From positions 31,695,149 through 31,759,148 of the forward strand of contig CM034240.1 in NCBI GenBank assembly GCA_019916065.1: a DNA stretch of 64,000 nucleotides. The letters are read 5' to 3'. The notes below the pieces were generated by a model that saw nothing but the letters and a program-made list of their open reading frames with translations, did no database searches and was not told where the DNA came from. Position numbers and translations under genes: made by a program. Source of the DNA: Vitellaria paradoxa. Its lineage: Eukaryota; Streptophyta; Magnoliopsida; Ericales; Sapotaceae. Below, piece after piece: positions 32,101-46,210 of this stretch. The stretch's first letter is position 1, and each line of letters opens with the position of its first letter.

Positions 32101-35100
32101 TGAACCTAGGAAAATAAATATCATGCTATTACCATCTGCATCCTGGGGCTAAGTTTCATGAAAATATCATGTCATCAACATCTACATCAAATCTGTAGGT
32201 GGCCAACCTACAGGAGTTGATTTCATCAATTTCAATGATTCTCTACTCACACTATCATAATAATGTTTAAGAACTACAATCTACATAAGAATTTAGGGCT
32301 TTCTATTAACTTTTACTAAATCCATCCTTCCAAATTAAAATTTCATGAAAATCTCATTTTCAACTCTGCATCCTCACATTGGTTCTTCAATTGAATTGAT
32401 CGATAAAATTCAACAACACATATCTTGTTAATTTAAAAAATTTTCCATAATATAATCTCATTTCACATTATAAACATATATTTGAACAATTTCGATCATC
32501 CAATAACTAATTTCTATTTGAACATGCTTTTAACTATTTAAATAGTCATGAAATCAATTGGTTTTGCAAGAGGTCTAAAAACAACCAAAATAGGGCCAAA
32601 AGCCCAAGTTGTGGGCTGGTAGCTGGCAGCCCCAGCTAGGTTTAGAATGCCCCCCGTTGGTAGGACACTGGGAAAGTGAAGCTCGAGGTGACAGAGCAGC
32701 TTGTTGGTTGTTTGAACCCTCGAGCTTCGCCTCTTCCAATTGATCTGTACGGCAACAAACCTTCCTCCAATCATTCTCAAGCAAAATGTAACCACTTTGG
32801 GTATCAAGCTCAACAATAAACATCAAATGACTTTAATTATGAATTGAATCATAAGAAATAAACATGAATTTTTCAAGATTGAATTCAACTATGCACATCA
32901 CGCATCATATTCTCAAGAACAAATATATACCTTCTTAACCCAAAATTAAAACTCAAATCTTCTCCAATACTTGCTAATAACAAGATAAAACGATAATCGA
33001 ACTCCCACATCTTGATGATCAAACGAGAAGGAAGAATCGCTTGATCGAACCTACACGAACAACTCTCTCAAGCTTCAACGATGAACCATCTTCTTCTCCT
33101 CAACAGCAACAGAGCAACCCTATTCTTAACTCCATAACCTAGATTTCTCACTCTCAAGCTCTCTCTTCCTCTCTCACTCGGAATCAAGCACTCTCACCCA
33201 AACCAACACTCGTAAGCTCCGATGATCGAATGGGGGACGTAATGGCGATGGGTAAGATAGCCGAGAAAAGGAAAGGTATCAAGTGACGTGGCCAAACAAT
33301 AACCATGTAAAACACTATACCACACAATGCAAAATCCGATATTGGCTTCTATTAAATTTTTTATATAATTGACAAATCCAAACAGAACTTGGATAAACTG
33401 GTGTTTCATGTTGATCGTGAAATGCTAGCGAGGACAAATTTGAAGCTACGAAGGAGTTTGATCCAACGGAAGTCTTGAGTAAGTTGAAGACCCAAAAACA
33501 AAAGAAGTTAAGTTGGAGAAGGATACTTGAATGAGCTGAGAAGAGAAATATAGATGCCTCCGCAGCCAGTCCACAGGCATCTCGAAGCCTCGGACATCTC
33601 AGAGGCTTCAAAGTACAATTTAGAAAAAAAAAAAAAAAAAAAAGTAGAGGTCGCAAGCAAGCAACCTGCACCTTGCAGGCTGCTTACGGGGAACTCAAGG
33701 CTTCGACCTCTTGCGAGTTTTATTTGAACTGAAATTCTTTATTCAATAAACTTATATTTCCTACATATGCCCCCCATTTCGAATTGTTCACACATGGAGT
33801 TTGAGGAGAGAGCATTTTTCGTGTAATAGCTTCTTGTCTTTTTCTTTCTTTACATTATGGGGAGCTAGAAAATGTTTTTCCACTTACCCTTGATTAATCG
33901 ATAATTTGAGTAAGATAATTGAGAATACGTACGAAGAGTCATAAAGTGTTCTGTTCAATTTTCTTATAACCAAATTATAAAGTAAAATTTATTTAGGTAA
34001 TCTCTGAAAATAAAAATTTTTCTATCATCTATTAATGTTCAATTCTTTTGATTGATTGTATATGAGCACGTTGGATTCATATTCAAAAATTTCCATTTCA
34101 AATGAAAAAAAAAAAAAAAAAAAACATGATTTCCAATGAATTCAAATATGAGCAAAACAAAATTCAAATAAATAGAAGATGGGAATGATTATTAATTAAA
34201 ATTACAGTGCGATTGCAAAATAGCAAACTTCTCTCTACAGATTTGGGCTTTATTTAGTTTGGATCGAAGTGGAAAAGAAAAGAGAACAAAAATTTTCACC
34301 CATCTTGAATGGCTGTTGGATTTGGAGAGAAAATGAAGAGTAAATTATAAAAAAGATTCAACAAATTCTACCTATTTTTCCTCTCTTTGCCTTCTTTTTC
34401 GTTTCTCTTCACTAGGTTCCAAACAAAGCCTTAATATCGACCCTTTTAAAATGGTGCTCAGATTATACTGTGATAATTCATCTTACAACAGAATAGATAA
34501 TAAAAAAAAAAAAAAATGAATCGAATTGAATGCCAATGGTGATGTAAAGAAGAATAGGTTGTCATCTTCAACAGAAGAATGTACAAAATTCCATAAAACT
34601 GCAACATGGCTAGGACAAGATTGGACTACTAGGTTTGAACTCGATGGTAATCATTTGAATGAAGCTGGCCATATGCATAGAAACATATGAACCTTTCATA
34701 TAATACACACAGTTCCTCCCAAATACATGCACATATAATGCAAATTAATACGTAGAAAACCATTGCTATCATTTGAGTTCGGGCTAAGCTTGTGATTCTA
34801 GTCTCAAGAAGTAGTGAAATACAACTAAGAACATTTTCTATCTGCTATCCACCTAATTAGTGAGTCACTTCAAATTTAAACACAAACAGAAGATTCAAAG
34901 TCTAAACAATGAAACAAAGCAAAAGGAAAAAGGTGGTTTTTAATATTAATTAATAGAAGTTAAGGTTAATCAATTTTTTACAGTTCGAAAAGAATGTGGA
35001 TCCTCAATTTTTATTATGTGGAACAAAGAATATTGAATAGCCCATAAATGAACATAACCCTCATTATCCAATTAATTTTTTAAGAAATAAAATATGCTAT

Positions 35101-35109
35101 ATTTTTCTA
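29170..35109. other. Non-coding stretch of unit 2
   Basis: Counterpart of 6156-12099, with the MITE-like sequence at 34246-34430 and the hairpin near 32190-32210. The first 4.6 kb is full of one-base indels relative to units 1 and 3. Confidence 0.45.
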
Positions 35110-35169
35110 TTATTGCACTCTACAGCCTTGTTCTTCTGCTCTCATGTAAACCAGTGCCCTCCTTATCCT
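35110..35169 (-). pseudogene. Possible orphan terminal exon, unit 2 copy
   Basis: Same splice acceptor and 19 codons as at 12100-12159. Confidence 0.25.
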
Positions 35170-38100
35170 CTGCAGGAGAATTAAAAAAAATAAAAATAAA
35201 AATAAATTAGTTAATAATAATTGCAAAAGAATAATTTTTGTTAATGTACATAAATGTAGATTCATGTAGAGGTATTTCATGTAAATATATCTAGATCTTG
35301 GGAGAATTGAAAGGACACCCTTCACTCTTAGATAATTTGAAAAACGTAACTTTAGTTCCTCAATTTCCATAAGTTCTTCATGGTATCAAAGCAGATGTTA
35401 CTTATTGTCTAAAATCAAGAACCAAACAACGTAAAGAGGCTCGCCATCGTCATCAGCAACAAGGAGAATTATCCTCTCATCCTCGGTGATTTGTTAATCA
35501 AGAAAGTTATACCAGTGAAGTCGCCTACTGCTAATGAGTCGATTCACCGGAGTCCCAATCACCCGCCCACACTGCCTTTCGTCACCAGCATGTGAAGACC
35601 ACGCGCAGTCCCCTCACCAACGCATGAACGCGCGTTAGCCATCGTCGCAACTTGTGTTTTTTCCGGCGCACTCGTCTTCCTCCAATGAACCTAACTGTGG
35701 TATCCATTTCTTGTTTTGTGTTCATTTCTCAAACTCCTTCATTATTGATTGTTTGTTGTCACCATTGTTCTTCTCTTTTCCGGTCAAATTTATAGTGTAG
35801 TTTCTGCTCTAATGGCTTCCTCAAACCCATCTATTGAACATAAGCTTTTTAGTCGTATTCCTATGCCTCAACAGTTGACAACTAGGAAATTAAATGGGAC
35901 AAATTATGTTCAATGGTGCGAGGTCATTAAGATTGTATTGACTGAATATGTGAAACAGAAACACTTAACTGAATCAGGACCAAATCAGTCTAATCCTAGG
36001 TATGACGATCAGTGTTAGGAAAATGCTCATCTAGTCAGTTTATTATGGAACTCAATGAAACCCAACATTGCGGAAATATGTACTCATCTTGATTCATGCA
36101 AAGACATATGGGAGTATGTCCGTTGATTATTTTCAAGTAACCTCACTCGGATGTATAATCTCTCATTTGAGTTTTTCCAGGTACAACAATCAGATAAACT
36201 AGTTATTGAGTATTTTGCTTCTCTAAAAAGGATTCCTGAAGAATTGAACTCCCTAAAACCATTATCCTCTGACATTATTGAGATGCAGAAGTAAGGTGAG
36301 CAAATGGTTGTGCTTCATTTTCTTGCTGGCTTGGATTCTGAATTTAAGCCAATTAAAGCTCAAATATTGAGTGAAGCCTCTCTTCCCTCATTTGCAGAAA
36401 CATATTCCAGAGTTATCAGGGTTGCTTCTTTAAACTCATTCACTATTGATGCTACACAATCTTTCCTTATCAATCATGCACCTCCAGATAATAAAAATCC
36501 TAGTTACTATATCCCATCTCAGTTTGGTGAATCGTGGAGAACATTGTCGTGGTTGTGGATGGTGTAATAAAGCCTAAATGCTCCCATTGTGCCTGTGTTG
36601 GGCATGCTAAGGAGAATTGCCGGGATCTTCGTGGGAAGCTAGCTCACATGGCACATGCAGCTTCATTTAATGTCTTTGCAGAAAAACCCAATGTGAATGA
36701 CACTATCAAACTAACAACAGTGCCTATTTTAGAAGATGAGTATGACAAATTTTTTTAATATCAAATGGCTCATTAGGCATCTCTTCCCATTGCCTCTTTA
36801 TCTCATCAAGGTAATCCAACTACTTGTATGTCTACCTCTTCACATGTATCATGGGTCCTTGATTCTGGTGCTTCAAATCATATGACTGGCACTTCTTCAC
36901 TTTTATTTGATATTCGGTGTTCCTCTGTCCTTAATATTACTATAACTAATGGTTCATCCAATCCAGTTGAGGGTATTGGTAAAGCATTTCCATCATCTAA
37001 TTTACCATTATCCTCAGCGTTGTATGTCCTTTCATTATCTTTTAAATTTCTATCCATTAGCAAACTCACCAAGCAACCTAATTGCTCCGTAACATTCTTT
37101 CCTGATTCTGTAATCATTCGACATTTGAAAATGTACGAGGATTGGAGGGCATGAAGCTCAAGGACTTTATTATTTGACTAACCAATCAACCTCCACATCA
37201 GTTGCTTGTCCTGCAGTCATCTTTTGCTGAATTTCACTGCCGTCTTGGTCATCCATCCATTGATAGGTTGAAAATAATCGTACTTAGTTTAAGTCAATTA
37301 CAATCTTTGAATTGTGAGTCATATTAGTTGGGAAAGCATCATCGTGCTTTCTTTAGTCCTAAAGTCAATAATAGGTCATTGAATCCTTTTTCTTTAGTAC
37401 ATTCAGATGGGTGGGGGCTTAGTCATGTCATTTCCCAATTGGGATTCAAGTACTTTGCTACTTTCGTTGGTGAATTCTCCAGACCTACATGGGTTTATTT
37501 AATGAAAGATTGCTCCGAATTGTTTTCTATCTTTCAAGCTTTTTGTGCTGAAATTAAAACTCAATTTGATGTCCCTATTAAAGTTTTTCGCAGTGATAAT
37601 ACTAAGGAATATTTTTCCAAAGCTTTCACTGATTTCATGACATCTTTTGGCTTACTTCATCAGTCTTCTTGCTCTCGCACTCTGCAACCAAATAGAGTTG
37701 CCGAGAGAAAAAATTTGCATCTAGTTGAGACAGCATGTTGTCTAATGTTTCAAATGAAAGTTCCTAATATCTTTTGGAGTGATACTATTCTCACGGCATG
37801 TTATTTATTTAATAGAATACCATCTTCTGTTCTACAAGGTTGGCCTCTTTATTCTATTTTGTTCCCCTCAGTACCACTATTTGCTCTCCCTCCTCGCATT
37901 TTTGGGTATTTTGCTTTTGTACATCAACTTGACAGTGGGATCGACAAGTTGAAAACTCGTGCAATTGTGTATTTCTGGGATATTTTCGGTTGCAAAAAAG
38001 ATATCGATGTTACAATCCATCTCTTCATCGATATTTTGTTTGCACTAATGTTTCATTTTTTTAGTCTACTCCATTATTTTCTAATACTCAATCATTGTCA

Positions 38101-39625
38101 AGTCTAAATGAGAGTCTTCCTTTACCCGAGATTCCCCTTTTTTCGTCTTCATTGTCCTGATTTACAAGTTTACACTAGACGGCTGGTAGTTAATGAGTCC
38201 CCATTCGATGCTTCAGGCACTCCAACTCTTCCTCCCGAGTCTTCAAATTCTTCTACTGAGACAGAACTTAACAATCTTGATCTCCCCGTTGGCCTTCGAA
38301 AAGGTAGACGCACTCGCACCTCCTATCCTATTTCTAATTTTGTCTCTTATAAAGCTGTCTCCTTCTTTTCATGCTTTTGTTGCATCTTTGTCTTTTATTT
38401 TTATTCCTAATTTTATGTCTGCAGCCTTGTCTCATCTTGGATGGTGTTTTGTTATGAAAGAAGAAATGTCTGCTCTTCAAGCTAATGATACTTGGGATTT
38501 GGTAGCTCTTCCTCTGGGAAAGTTAGCTGTTTTGTTATCGGTGAGTGTATACTGCCAAGATTCACCCAAATGGCTTAGTTGATTGTTTGAAAGCACGACT
38601 AGTAACCAAGGGATACACTCAGATTTATGGCCTCAATTTTTTAAACACCTTCTCTCCCGTGGCCAAGATTATATCCGTTCATCTTCTCATCTCATTTGCT
38701 GCCATCTTTCATTGACCACTTCATCAACTAGATGTTAAAAATGTTTTCTTTCATAATGATATTACTGAAGAAGTATATATGGAGCAAGCTCCTAGGTTTG
38801 TTGCTTAGGGGGAGTCTGGGTTAATTTGCAAATTAAAAAAATCATTGTATGGCTTAAAACAGTCTTCTCGAACATGATTTGGCAAATTTAGTGAGATGGT
38901 GATGAGTTTTGGATTGACACGTTATGAAGTTGATCACTCAATGTTTTATCATCACACTTCTCAAGGGAAGATATAGTTATTGGTATATGTGAATGATATT
39001 GTAGTCACAAGAGACGATACTCAGGGTATTCATGATTTGAAAATGTTTTCAAGCCAAGTTCAATACCAAAGACTTGGGATCACTTAAGTATTTTCTTGGC
39101 ATTGAAGTTGTAAGATCTCATAAGAGTATCGCTCTTTCTTAGAGGAAGTTGTGCTGAATTTACTATCTGAAACAAGTATGTTGGGAGCCAAACTAATTGA
39201 TTCTCCAATAGATCCTAATACTAAACTTCTTGCAGATATGAGAGAACTGTTAATGATCCTGGTCAATATCGTAGATTGGTTGGAAAACTTAATTACTTAA
39301 CAGTGACACGGCTAGACATCTTATTTGCTATAAGTGCAGTTAGTCAGTTTCTTGATACACCTCATTCTAGCCATTAGGATGCAATCATTCGCATTTTAAG
39401 GTATCAAAAAAGTGCACTAAGATGTAGTTTGTTGTACCAAGATAATGGCCATGGCTCTATTCAAGAAAACACAAATGCCGATTGGGCTGGATCTCCATCA
39501 AATAGACAGTCAACTACTGGATATTGTATTTCCATAGGAGGAAACCTAGTTTCTTGGAAAAGTAAAAAGTAACAAGTGGTGACAAGATCCTGTGCAAAGC
39601 CAGAGTATAGAGCCATAGCCCATAC

Positions 39626-42600
39626 TGTAATAAACTGAAAGGTACTGAAGGTTCTTGACACAGCCAAAATGGTTGTTAGTCTTTGTATTTATACACAACT
39701 ATATAGATTCGAATCAATGTATCTAGACTAATTACGTTCTCCTAGGTACATGAATACGCATATTACTAAGTACATGAATGCACATTTATTAACACTCCCC
39801 CTCAAATTAGAGCATATATGTCATATGTTCCAAACTTGCTACAAATAAACTTTACTCTAGGACCTCCAAGAGCTTTGGTAAACAAATCTGCAAGTTGATC
39901 TTCGAACTTCACATGGTTAGTTTTGATCACATTCTGCAGAATCTTTTCTCTTACAAAATGGCAATTAATCTCAATATTTTTAGTCCTCTCATGAAATACC
40001 AGATTAAAGCTAATATGAATTACAGCTTGATTATCACATAGTAATTCCATGAGCTGTGAATAATGAACTCCCAATTCCTTTACATGTGTTGTATCCAGAC
40101 CAACTCACAACATGCGTGCGCCATGACTCTATATTCTAACTCAGCACTTGATCGTGCTATTACCGTCTGCTTTTTACTTTTCCAGGATACTAAATTACTT
40201 CCAACAAATACACAATACCCGGTAGTAGACCGTCTGTCTGATGGTGAGCCAACCTAGTCTGCATCAGTTAAAGTGTGTCTATTATCCTTGTACAATAAAC
40301 CTTTACCAAGTTCATTTTTCAAGTATCTCATAATTCGGATAACAGCATCCTAATGACTACTACGAGGTGATTCTAAGAACTGACTAAACACACTCGTAAC
40401 AAATGATATATTAGGTCTGGTGACCGTCAAGTAGTTTAGCTTCCTAACTAACCTTCGATACTGGCTAGGATCATATAACAACTCTCCCTGATCAACAACT
40501 AACTTAGTATTAGGATCCATTGGAGTGTCCACAGGTTTAGAACTTAACATACATGTCTCTATTGACAGATCAAAGACATACTTTCTTTGAGAGAGAGAAA
40601 TGCCCATACGTGATCGGACAACCTCAATTCATAAGAAGTATTTTAATGGCCCCAAATTTTTGGTGCTAAACTTATTGTGAAAGAACAGTTTTAGATCAGC
40701 AATGCCCTATGAATTATCACCTGTGATAATAATGTCATCAACATACACGAGGAGCCAAATCTTCCCTTTAAGAGAATGCCGATAGAAAACTGAGTGATCA
40801 ACTCCACAACGAACCAAACCAAATTCAGTAACAACAGTACTCAATCGGCCAAACCATGCCCGAGAAAACAATTTCAAGCCATATAAGGATTTCTTCAGTT
40901 TGCATACCAACTCAAACTCCCCTTGAGCAACATACCCAGGAGGTTGCTCCTTATACACTTCCTCAGCAAGATCACTGTACAAAAATGCATTTTTCACATC
41001 CAGTTGGTGTAGAAGCCAATGATAAACTGCAGCCAAAGAAGTACGAAGGCGAACAGAGACAATCTTGACAACAGGTGAAAAAGTCTCAGAGAAGTCCAAC
41101 CCATAAACGTGTGTATACTCTTTTGCAACTAGGCGAGCCTTTAACCTGTCCACAGTACCGTCGAGTGAACCTTAATAGTATATATCCAACGACACCCAAC
41201 CACAGACTTTCCAGGTGGAAGAGTAACAAGATCCCAAGTATCATTAGCTCGAAGAGCAAACATCTCATCATCTATGATAGAGTGCCATCAAGGTGAGAAA
41301 GTGCTTCAGAAACAGTGTTAGGAATAGAAACAGGAGAAAGAGCTATAACAAAGGATCGACAGGAAGGGGATAAAGCATCATAAGATACAAAACGAGAGAT
41401 GGGATGAGAATTGTGAGAAATTGTTCCTTTCCTAAGTCTAATAAGAACATCTAAATCATTTACAGGAACAAGCGGCACAAGAGAAGCTAATGGTGGAGCA
41501 CTGGAAGTAGAAGGCGAAGTAGTCACTTCTTGACGTCGAATATATACCTGCAAATTAGGACGAGACAAACAACTAGGTGGAGTTAGAGGAGTATGGTGAC
41601 TAGCTGAAACTGTTTCAACTAGGATAATTGGAAGAGGAAGACTTTCATCGAGAGTGGATTGAGATTGCGACTGAGAAAAGAATGGGATAGACTCAAAGAA
41701 GGTGACATCGGCACAAACGAAAAATTGGTTAAGAGTAGGATTATAACAGCAATAACCCTTCTAAAACCGAGAATACCCTAAGAAAATGCATTTATGGGCT
41801 CGGCCACAGGGGCGGAACCAGAATTTTTACTAAGGGGGGGCACTGAGCACCCAAAAAAGAACAATGATCAAGTTACTTTTACATTAAGAATAGGAAAAAA
41901 TAATATTATTTTTAGAGAAAGAATAAATTATTTTTGAATATTAATCAGTAAATATACTTATCACGGTTAATGGTTCAAGCACCTGAAATTTATTAGAGAT
42001 ATCTCTCGCTACAAAAAATATATATAATTATTATTAAATTTTATTGTCTATAGAATTTATTGTGTTATATGCTAAATTTACTGATAGTATGAATAAAAGT
42101 ATGCAATAGTGTATTGAAAGGATACTTTATTTTACAAAAAATGTCAAGTTTAATTCTTGTAAGCTTTTTTTATGTTAAAAATTTTTTAGTTAACTTTAAA
42201 TTTTTAATAAAGCCAAAATATTTTAATTTTTAATTAATTTAATTTTTAAATAAAACTAAAATAATAAGAAGGGTATTTTAGTATTTTAGTAATCTTCAAT
42301 GAGTGGAAACAAGCAACCTTACTAATAAAGGTGTGTTTGTTGAATCACCTTTTTCGACACTCGCGAATGCTGACACAAAAGTCTCCCCATTCCCTACCCA
42401 CACCTCCACCTGCTAGCGCTTAGTCTGGTCTGGACACATTCATCGATTTCTTTTAATTGTTCTCTGGCTATGGGCATTGGTCTCCACCTCGTTCCTCTAC
42501 TGATAAGTAGAGTCTCCCAAATCCCCTCCCCCTAAAAGGGGAGCCTCTATGAGGACACCGGCTTGCTGACAGAAAGGCTTTTTCTATTCGTCTTGACCAA

Positions 42601-45593
42601 AATCTATCTCTCAGCGATTCTTTCCTCCGCTAATCACCCCTTCCCAATCAGCCCGCCCGGGACAAAATTGTCCTCGAAGGGGTGCGAAGAATATTTGAAA
42701 CCACTATCGAACCATCACACGGAAATAGAGGCGTCGAGACATTCTATTATATGACCAAGGCCTTGTCGCGAGCTAGATTTGAACTAGCACCTTTGGGCAA
42801 AAGACAGGCCCAGTGAACTACCTTTCATTCTGATTGCGACTTTTAAAATGACTAGTAGTTTGAAGCCTTAAGAAAGCGATTTTTTCGGCACCCGGTTCCT
42901 TCGTCTTAAGTCAAGTTCAATTTACTTTTTCGCCCGGCCTCCATGTGGCTCCGCCCCTGCTCGGCCATCTAGTTTATCAATTCCAGGAGCCAATTGATGA
43001 GCAAAGAAAATGCACCAAAAAATGCGAGGTAGAAGGGAAAATAGGGGTTTGTTAGGGTACACCACAAAATGAGTTACACCTTTAAGAACTGAAGAAAGCA
43101 TACAATTTATTAAATAACATGCAGTTAAAACAACATCGCTCCAGAAAGTGTTGAGAACATTCATTTGAAAGAGTAGACATCGGGCTGTTCCAATGAGATG
43201 TAAATTCTTTCATTCAACAATCCCATTTTGTTGTGGTGTATTTGAACAAGAAGACTGGTGAAGCATGCCACAAGAGGTCATAAAGTCAGTAAAGGGTTTA
43301 GAAAAATACTCTTTGGCATTATCACCACGAAGAATTCGCACCAATGAATCAAATTGGGTTTTTATTTCAGCATAGAAAAACTTCAAAAATAGAAAACAGC
43401 TCAGAACGATCTTTCATTAAATAAATCCATATCATTCTTAAAAAATCATCCACAAAGGTGACAAAATACCGAAACTCCAATTTTGAAGTAACCCGACTAA
43501 GACCCCAAACATCTGAATGAACTAATGAAAATAGACTCGATGACCTTTTATTGACTCGAGAAGCAAAAAAAAAGGCACACGATGATGCTTTCCCAATTGA
43601 CAAGACTCACAATTTAAAGACTGTAAATGATGTAAACTAGGAACCATACACTTTAGGCCATCCAGGGATGGATGACCAAAATGATAATGGACCTCTATAG
43701 GAGAGGCAACTGCAGGACAAGCTCGAGGCTAATCAAGATAGTAGATTCCTCCAGCTTCATGTCCTCCGCCAATCTTCTCCCGTGTCATCATATTCTGAAT
43801 AACAACAGAATCAAGAAAGAAGATTACTAAACAGTGATGATGTTTGGTAAGTTGACTAACAGATAGAAGATTGAAAGGAAATGAAGGAACATAGAATACT
43901 GAGTTTAAAGAAAGAGAAGATGAAGGAGTTATTGTACCAACACCACTAACAAAGGTGGTTGACCCATCGGCTAAAGTCACTACTGGAAGGAAAAGGAGTG
44001 AAAAAACATGAAATGGAATTACCTTGATGAACAAGGGAAACAGTTGGAAGAGAAGCCTGATGAGTTGTCTAATACTGCAGGAACCTTGAATACTCTTCTT
44101 TAGAAAGAGTGATAGCTTGTAAGCCCTCATCAGTAGTAGAAGTGGCTGCAAGAGCATCAGATGAGGCTGCATTTGCCATGTGTGGGGGTTTGCTTATTAA
44201 ATCCTAACATTTCTCACGGGTATGCCCAGGTTTTGCACAATTGATGCAAAGATGCCGAGATCCTTTCCCACATCCCCCTTGTCCACGTCCACCTCCTCCA
44301 TGACTGCTACGACTATTACGATTGTCACATAAGATGGGGATGTATGACTGACAAGTGCAAATTGAGAGAGATGTGACTGATTTGGAGAATTTTGAGGTAT
44401 AGCTCGCATAACCCTTGAGTAGGTCTCAGCAAATGTAGGGAGAGAGGTTCCACTTAATATCTAAGCCTTCATAGGTTCAAAACTCTGGGTCAAGGCCTAC
44501 AAGGAATCGAAGCACCACTATCTGCTCACGTTGCTTTTGCATTTCACGAATATCGGTTGTTAACGGTTGAATTGAGTTCAACTTCTCATAAACTTGTTTT
44601 AGAGAGGCAAGATAGTCGATAACAGACTTACTAGATTGTTGTAACTAAAAGAACTCACAAGACAAATCATACATACGAGTCAAATCACTGAAGAATAGCT
44701 TGTTCGTCCCAAATCTCCTTACAATTGTCTAAGTGAGTACACATCAGCAACCTGTGGCTCCATAGAATTCCATAAAAGACTAACAATGTGCACATTCTTT
44801 TGAATCCACATATCATACTCTTTTTCAGTTGGGGCAGGGGCTGATTTGGTAAGATGTTTTTGCTTACTATATCCAGTCAAAGCAATCTTCACAGCCTTGG
44901 ACCACTGACTGTAATTAGTTCCATTTAATTTTCATGTAGTCAACTAAAGAGAGAAGGTTTTGGATTCCATGAGGATAGCAAAAGAACAAAATCAACATTA
45001 GAACCTTTGAAATTTTGCAGCAAACAATGAAGGAAGAAACCAAATGAACAAAAACCAGTGGAGAACACTGTTGAATGTGCGGAACCAAATCTAAACAGCA
45101 AACACCACAGATCAACTTTTCGGAGAGGGACGACGGTGCCATAAAAAGAAATAGTGCTGACTGGCGACCCACGTGGTCTCACACACCGGCGTCGCGAGTG
45201 GGCTTCACACGTTGGCGACTGGTGGCGCGTGAGAGCCCGTGACAAGTTTTCCGACAATCGAGCTTCGTTGGAAATGCTCGTCTATGGTAGGCGACTCCTC
45301 CGGTACACTCAATGGGTTCAACAGATCACCAGAGGTGCTGAACTATCCTTTGCTCCCCGACAGCTGTTCTTCGTTCGTGTACTGTTGCTCTTCGGTTCTA
45401 CTGTTTACGCTCTCATACCATGTAATAAACTAAAAGATATTGAAGGTTCTTGACATACCCAAAATGGGTTGTCAATCTTTGTATTTATACATGACAACTA
45501 TACAGAGTCGAATCAATGAACCTACACTAATTACATTCTCCTAGGTACATGAATACGCATATTACTAAGTACACGAATGTACATTTATTAACA
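39626..45593 (-). mobile_element. Copia B, unit 2 copy
   Basis: LTRs 39626-39794 and 45421-45593, CATAC duplications. RT stretch 41153-40707 with YVDD followed by Ile-Ile. Integrase and gag remnants as in unit 1. A substitution at about 43587 and a shorter A run near 43570 change one local frame. Confidence 0.92.
41807..42959. mobile_element. hAT-like element, unit 2 copy
   Basis: Same termini and CTCGGCCA duplications as at 18796-19948, with the tRNA-like block at 42765-42840. Confidence 0.9.
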
Positions 45594-46210
45594 CATACAT
45601 CTTATGAATTGATCCGGATACGACATATGTTAGAGAAGTTGAGAGTTTATGTGTTACAGTCTATGAAACTATTTTGTGACAATCAAGCTACTGTCCACAT
45701 AGCCTCCAATCTAGTGTTTCATGAATGGACCAAACATATTGAAGTTGACTATCACTTTGTCAAGGAAAAGATCCTTCAAAAGGTCATTAAAACCAATCAT
45801 GTAAAGTCTAAAGATCAGTTGGCTAATTTACTCACTAAAGCATTACGGGGAGCTAGACTCATTTGTAACAAGTTTGGAACATATGATATATACGCTCCAA
45901 TTTGAGAGAAAAGTGCTAATGTACATAAATGTAAATTCATATATAGGTATTTAATGTAAATGTATCTAGATTATAGGAGAACTGGAAGGACACCATTTGT
46001 ATATCTATGTATTCACTCTTTAGATAATCTGAAATACATAAGTTTAGTTCTTCAATTTCCATAAGTTCTTCAATTTTAAAAATTCTTCAGTAAAGATCAA
46101 ACTCAACCATTTAAGGAAATATATACACGTATATATATAGGGAGCACAATATAACTGCTACAATCATCCTATGGTCAGATTATTCGGATAAGAATTCTTG
46201 AAAATGAATA

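Larger units (their letters stand above)
35239..46072 (+). mobile_element. Copia A with nested B and hAT, unit 2 copy
   Basis: LTRs 35239-35380 and 45914-46072, target duplication ATTTT on both sides. The 5' LTR starts with canonical TG here. Internal remnants: gag from 35812, protease 36828-37154, integrase 37328-38107, RNase H end 45599-45905. A one-base T insertion near 36752 distinguishes units 2 and 3 from unit 1 after the zinc knuckle. Confidence 0.92.
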
